Made by a program: the position numbers and the translations under genes. A DNA stretch of 37,210 nucleotides from Oscillospiraceae bacterium (lineage in GTDB: Bacteria; Bacillota; Clostridia; Oscillospirales; Oscillospiraceae). Location of the stretch: the NCBI GenBank assembly GCA_016292255.1, contig JAEEZZ010000101.1, positions 1 through 37,210 on the forward strand, written 5' to 3'. The notes under the pieces are model-generated. The model did not search any database and was not told where the DNA came from. It worked only from the letters and a program-made list of their open reading frames with translations. Shown one piece after another: positions 33,787 through 37,210 of this stretch; position 1 is the first letter of the stretch, and every line of letters begins with the position of its first letter.

Positions 33787-35528
33787 GCCTGGTTCCCCCC
33801 TTTATCCGAGAGCTTGACGGCAAAGCTGGCGTTTTGCCGGGTATCGCAGGCCTTGAGGAAGGCCAGCAGTCCCCAGCAGGACATCATGCTGGAGCCGCCG
33901 TTGGACACGAAGGGGAAGGTCACACCCGTCAGCGGCAGAAAGTCCACCGTGCCGAACACGTTCAGAATGGCCTGCACCATGAGAATGGACATGGCGGCAG
34001 AGGCCCCGATGGTGTAGAAGCTGGAGCGGGCCACCTTGGCAGAGCGGACCACAAAGAGGCCCAGCATGGCCAGGGCGAAGATCATCATGACGGCCATCAG
34101 CAGGCCCCATTCCTCGCTGACGTAGGCGAAGACCAGGTCGGTATCCGATGCGCCCTCCCCTGCCATATACTGCATCCAGCCGTTGCCCAGCCCCAGGCCG
34201 AAGAGGCCGCCTGCGGCGACACACATCAGTGACCGGGTCTGCTGGAAGCCCTTGTCAAAGGGATCCTCCCAGATATGACCGTAACCGGCAAAGCGGTTGG
34301 CCACGTGGGGAAAGAGCTTGATGGCCGACACGGCAGCTATCACGATCACCGCCAGCATTCCCACGCCCACCAGCACCAGGAAGGCGCTGGGGTAGGAGCT
34401 GGAGCGGAGCAGGGCGATGGCCAGGAAGCCCACGAAGAAGATGGCCGCCGTGCCGAAGTCGTTGATGACCACCAGACAGGCGCCGACGAAGGCCGTGTAG
34501 ATCACGAAGCCCAGCAGGTTGCGCCGGGTGACGATGCGATCCATGGTAGATGCGCCCGTGAGGACAAAGCAGATCTTCACCAGCTCCGAGGGCTGGATGG
34601 AGAAGCTGCCCAGGTAGATCCAGTTCCGGGAGCCGTAGGCGCTGCTGCCCAGGGCCAGGTTCGCCAGGAAGAGCAGGATGCCCGCAGCCGCGGCGACGTA
34701 GCGGAGCTTTTTCGCTTTTTCCAGATCTCGCAGGAAAAAGCCCAGAAACAGAAAGATGGTGATGCCGACGCCCATGGCGATCAGCTGCTTGTACAGCTCC
34801 CCGGGATCGGCGGAGGCGCAGACCCCCATGCCGATGCTGATGAGGAAGAACGCGATGGTCTCCACCTCAAAGCCGGATCGGCGGATCAGCTTCTGGCCGA
34901 TGAACATGGCCCATTCGACGCCCATCAGAATGCCGAAGGCGGTGAAGATCGTCATGCGATCCTCGGGCCGGTTGAACATCAGCTGCATGATCTCCAACAT
35001 CTGGAACACGGAGAGCAGCAGCAGGGTCAAGCCGGGGCTGTTTCCCTTGCCGGCCTTGGTGCGGGAGTTGGCCTGCAGACGGGCTTCCTCCCTGGAAACC
35101 GGTTCCAGAACCATTTCCAGGCCGCCCAGGCTGATGGTGTCCCCGTAATTCACCCTGCCGGAGATCATCGGCGCGCCGTTGACATCCACCCGTCCCCTGG
35201 CGCCGATGTCGGTAAGCATCCAGCCACCGTCGTCCTGGCGGGTCAAAACCGCGTGGTTTTTGGAGACAGTCACAAAGTCGAGCACAATATCCGCGGTTTT
35301 TTTGCGGCCAAGAAGGTTCTCCCAGTGGGTCACAGGCAGCAGCTCCCCCGTGGCAAGGCGAAGCCAGGCCCAGACCTCCGGCTCCCGGCGAAAGCCCAGC
35401 AAAGACCTGGCACTGCGGATCACGATCAGCAGTGCCAGAACGGGCAGGCTCAGCCGCAGCGCACCCTGGTAGATCGAAAACAGGGTGATGCCCTCCGCGC
35501 CGCGAAAAAAATCAAGAAAAATGTCCAT
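33783..35528 (-). CDS. FHA domain fused to a SEDS (FtsW/RodA/SpoVE) glycosyltransferase
   Basis: This 581-residue protein has a first membrane helix (about 17-38), then a cytosolic FHA domain (about 65-142) with GR at 74-75, Ser89/His92 in VSKNHAV and Asn117-Gly118. From about residue 165 follows a complete SEDS polytopic domain with the motifs GSFSIQPSELVKI, AGYGHIWEDPF and TGVTFPFVSNGGSSMM. SEDS proteins polymerise peptidoglycan with a class B PBP, encoded next door. The FHA domain binds phosphothreonine, so control by a Ser/Thr kinase is likely. Confidence 0.9.
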   Translation of the reverse strand: MDIFLDFFRGAEGITLFSIYQGALRLSLPVLALLIVIRSARSLLGFRREPEVWAWLRLATGELLPVTHWENLLGRKKTADIVLDFVTVSKNHAVLTRQDDGGWMLTDIGARGRVDVNGAPMISGRVNYGDTISLGGLEMVLEPVSREEARLQANSRTKAGKGNSPGLTLLLLSVFQMLEIMQLMFNRPEDRMTIFTAFGILMGVEWAMFIGQKLIRRSGFEVETIAFFLISIGMGVCASADPGELYKQLIAMGVGITIFLFLGFFLRDLEKAKKLRYVAAAAGILLFLANLALGSSAYGSRNWIYLGSFSIQPSELVKICFVLTGASTMDRIVTRRNLLGFVIYTAFVGACLVVINDFGTAAIFFVGFLAIALLRSSSYPSAFLVLVGVGMLAVIVIAAVSAIKLFPHVANRFAGYGHIWEDPFDKGFQQTRSLMCVAAGGLFGLGLGNGWMQYMAGEGASDTDLVFAYVSEEWGLLMAVMMIFALAMLGLFVVRSAKVARSSFYTIGASAAMSILMVQAILNVFGTVDFLPLTGVTFPFVSNGGSSMMSCWGLLAFLKACDTRQNASFAVKLSDKGGNQA

Positions 35529-35553
35529 CGATTACTCCCGTCATTATCTGGAA

Positions 35554-35581
35554 AGGTCGGCGGCCAAATGACCGCCGACCT
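35554..35581 (-). terminator. Hairpin after the AI-2E permease gene
   Basis: A perfect 10-bp stem, AGGTCGGCGG (35554-35563) with CCGCCGACCT (35572-35581), lies 8 bp past the permease stop. Only TTTCC follows on the minus strand. It is a probable terminator or partial attenuator before the FHA-SEDS gene. Confidence 0.6.
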
Positions 35582-35588
35582 GTTCGAA

Positions 35589-36899
35589 TCAGGATTCAGA
35601 ATCGTCAAACTCGAAATCGTCGTCCGGGTCGTATTCTGTCGTAAAGGTGTCGCCGCTGTAGAAAACAGTAGGCTCCCCGAAGTCCTCGTCGTATTTGCTC
35701 AGATCATCCACCGCAAGGATGGAGTAGTAGTCCTCGGTCTGCTGGGTGTGCTTTTTCTTCTGCAGGGCGTTGTTGATGGCCTGGGCGCTCAGGTTGTAGA
35801 TCACGGTAAAGACCGGGACGCCCATGATCATGCCGCCGAAGCCGAAGAAGCTGCCGAACACCGTGATGGAGACCAGGATCCAGAAGTCGGAAATGCCCAG
35901 CCGTCCGCCCAGGATCTTGGGGCCGATGATGTTGCCGTCCACCTGCTGGAGAATGATCTCGAAGATCAGGAAGTAGAGGCACTGAATGGGACTTTGCAGA
36001 ATGATCAGCACCGCGCCAATGCCGATGCCAATGAAGGGGCCGAAGAAGGGGATGATGTTGAAGATGCCGATCATTACCGAGGAGAACAGGGCGTAGGGCA
36101 GGCCGAAGATCAGCATACCGATGTAGGAGATCAGGCCGATGATCAGCGAGTCGATCAGCTTGCCCACCATAAAGCCGCCGAAGCTCTTGTTGGTCATGCG
36201 CCCGATCTCGAAAATGCGATCCGCCGTGCGCGGCCGGAAGGCCGCCACCACAAGCTTCTTGATCTGGGCGATAAAGCGCTCCTTGGAGATCAGCAGATAG
36301 ACGGAAACCACCACGCCGATCAGCATATTGAAGATGACCTTGACAATGCCGTAGACCCCGGTGAAGGCGCTCTCCAGTGTGGAGAAGACGTCCAGCCCCT
36401 TGGTGATCCAATCCTGCAGAGCCCGGACGGGGTCGGTGTCATGGATCCAGCTCTCCAGGGGGGTGCCCTTGAGGGTGTTGTTCAGCCAGGTGGTGATCTT
36501 CTCGTAATAGCTCTGCAGGTTCTCCTGGCTGAAGGTGTCCTTGACGGATTCCACCAGCTGCGGGATGACCATGGCGATCAAGCCGTAGATCAGGGCGAGG
36601 AACACCAGCAGGGAGACCAGCACGCCCAGAATCCGGCTCAGCTTCCGCACGCCCCGCTCGGTCATGTTGGTCTTGGATAGGATGCTCTGCAGGAACTTCT
36701 CCACCCGTTTGAGCATCGGGTTCATCAGATAGGCGAAGACGATGCCGTAGATCACAAAGGAGAACACGGAGATCACTTTTTTGATCGCGGCAAAAACTGT
36801 CCCGATGTTGAGCAGCGTCACCACGAACAGCGCGCAAAGGACGATCACCGTGAGCACCATCCGGCCCAGCCGGAAATACTTACTGTCTCTGCGGATCAC
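35589..36899 (-). CDS. AI-2E family transporter (PF01594-type membrane protein)
   Basis: This 436-residue polytopic protein of the TqsA/PerM superfamily has paired N-terminal helices, a soluble middle (about 115-180) and C-terminal helices with IIPFFGPFIGIGIGAVLIIL and FGGMIMGVPVF, typical of the family. The C-terminal tail is acidic (DDDFEFDD). Members export signals or exchange ions; the substrate here is unknown. The GTG start is set by AGGAGG 9 nt upstream. Confidence 0.88.
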   Translation of the reverse strand: MIRRDSKYFRLGRMVLTVIVLCALFVVTLLNIGTVFAAIKKVISVFSFVIYGIVFAYLMNPMLKRVEKFLQSILSKTNMTERGVRKLSRILGVLVSLLVFLALIYGLIAMVIPQLVESVKDTFSQENLQSYYEKITTWLNNTLKGTPLESWIHDTDPVRALQDWITKGLDVFSTLESAFTGVYGIVKVIFNMLIGVVVSVYLLISKERFIAQIKKLVVAAFRPRTADRIFEIGRMTNKSFGGFMVGKLIDSLIIGLISYIGMLIFGLPYALFSSVMIGIFNIIPFFGPFIGIGIGAVLIILQSPIQCLYFLIFEIILQQVDGNIIGPKILGGRLGISDFWILVSITVFGSFFGFGGMIMGVPVFTVIYNLSAQAINNALQKKKHTQQTEDYYSILAVDDLSKYDEDFGEPTVFYSGDTFTTEYDPDDDFEFDDSES

Positions 36900-36934
36900 T
36901 GCAAGCGCCTCCTTTCCCCCGTATACTACGCATT

Positions 36935-36963
36935 ATCATACCACATCTTTCAGAGTTCGTCAA
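36935..36963 (-). promoter_or_regulatory. Promoter of the AI-2E permease gene
   Basis: On the minus strand TTGACG (36958-36963) and TATGAT (36935-36940) are 17 bp apart, with a TG extension before the -10 box. Confidence 0.8.
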
Positions 36964-37015
36964 CGGGAAAAGCACCTGCTGATTTCAAAATATTTCCGGT
37001 TTTTGAAAAAAAGTG

Positions 37016-37044
37016 TTGATTTTTTCCCCGGAATCGTATATAAT
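37016..37044 (+). promoter_or_regulatory. tRNA operon promoter
   Basis: TTGATT (37016-37021) and TATAAT (37039-37044) are separated by 17 bp and end 28 bp before the first tRNA. A-rich sequence lies directly upstream. Confidence 0.85.
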
Positions 37045-37072
37045 ACCTGTGTTCCGCATCGGAACGGTCTGC

Positions 37073-37149
37073 GGGCCTTTAGCTCAGTCGGTCAGAGCAG
37101 CCGGCTCATAACCGGTCGGTCCTGGGTTCGAGTCCCCGAAGGCCCACCA
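37073..37149 (+). tRNA. tRNA-Met (CAT anticodon, elongator type)
   Basis: A full cloverleaf is readable: acceptor stem GGGCCTT with AAGGCCC, D arm AGCTCAGTCGGTCAGAGC, anticodon loop CTCATAA with CAT at 37107-37109, and a T arm containing GGTTCGAGTCC. CCA is encoded. The complete acceptor pairing and the overall sequence favour elongator Met over initiator Met or tRNA-Ile2. Confidence 0.93.
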
Positions 37150-37152
37150 CAT

Positions 37153-37210
<58 letters not shown>

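Noticed and set aside
31756-34017. 753-codon plus-strand open frame opposite the GNAT and PBP2 genes
   Set aside because: It is a shadow frame with no protein-like motif, and it crosses intergenic repeats and two real minus-strand genes.
34275-36680. 801-codon open frame on the plus strand opposite the FHA-SEDS and permease genes
   Set aside because: It is antisense to two clearly recognisable genes, is rich in His, Gln, Asp and Gly as expected of GC-rich reverse-strand shadows, and shows no domain.

Overview
The window looks like a chromosomal segment of a GC-rich anaerobic Firmicute, most likely an uncultured or little-studied member of the Oscillospirales (Clostridia). The grounds are strong AGGAGG-type ribosome sites, consensus SigA promoters, Oscillospirales-like protein sequences, an apparently sodium-type F-ATPase, and many short palindromic and A/T-rich repeats between and inside genes. 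This placement is inference from the sequence; no search was run.

Layout. Positions 1-260 hold a leftward promoter and leader that look like the start of an rRNA operon whose 16S gene lies off the left edge. Positions 447-7926 (minus) are a complete F1Fo ATP synthase operon in canonical order (atpZ-like, atpI-like, atpB, E, F, H, A, G, D, C), with a consensus promoter at 7980-8008 and a terminator at 333-376. Its a subunit carries a membrane-embedded insertion of roughly 120 residues, and its c subunit has a two-glutamate ion site. Positions 8154-11461 (minus) hold a CPBP protease/TetR pair, a VWA-domain protein and a P-loop ATPase. Positions 11591-16776 (plus) hold trpS, a WecA/TagO-type glycosyltransferase with UDP-GlcNAc 2-epimerase, and an ECF sigma factor with a membrane anti-sigma-like partner. 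Positions 16835-18153 (minus) hold three small genes of unknown function, two of them carrying translated dispersed repeats. Positions 18220-23511 are mostly plus-strand housekeeping genes: a YfcE-like phosphoesterase, coaX, an alpha/beta hydrolase, truA, an ArsC-like protein and an HD-domain protein.

Positions 23612-31655 form a sugar-use locus: rhamnulose-1-phosphate aldolase, a sugar isomerase lacking its N-terminus, a domain-permuted GH3 glycosidase, a broken AraC-type regulator and two SDR epimerase/dehydrogenases. A conserved block of about 60 bp lies upstream of both the GH3 gene and the SDR pair, so they probably formed one regulon under the neighbouring AraC protein, which now appears damaged. 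Positions 31789-36899 (minus) hold a GNAT acetyltransferase, a PBP2-type transpeptidase, an FHA-SEDS (FtsW/RodA) fusion and an AI-2E family permease. Two tRNA genes, Met and a partial Trp, close the window on the plus strand.

The most notable signals are the AtpB insertion combined with the two-carboxylate AtpE motif; the composite repeat family that has entered coding sequence and is translated in the same frame in two unrelated genes; and the shared operator next to a decaying AraC gene.
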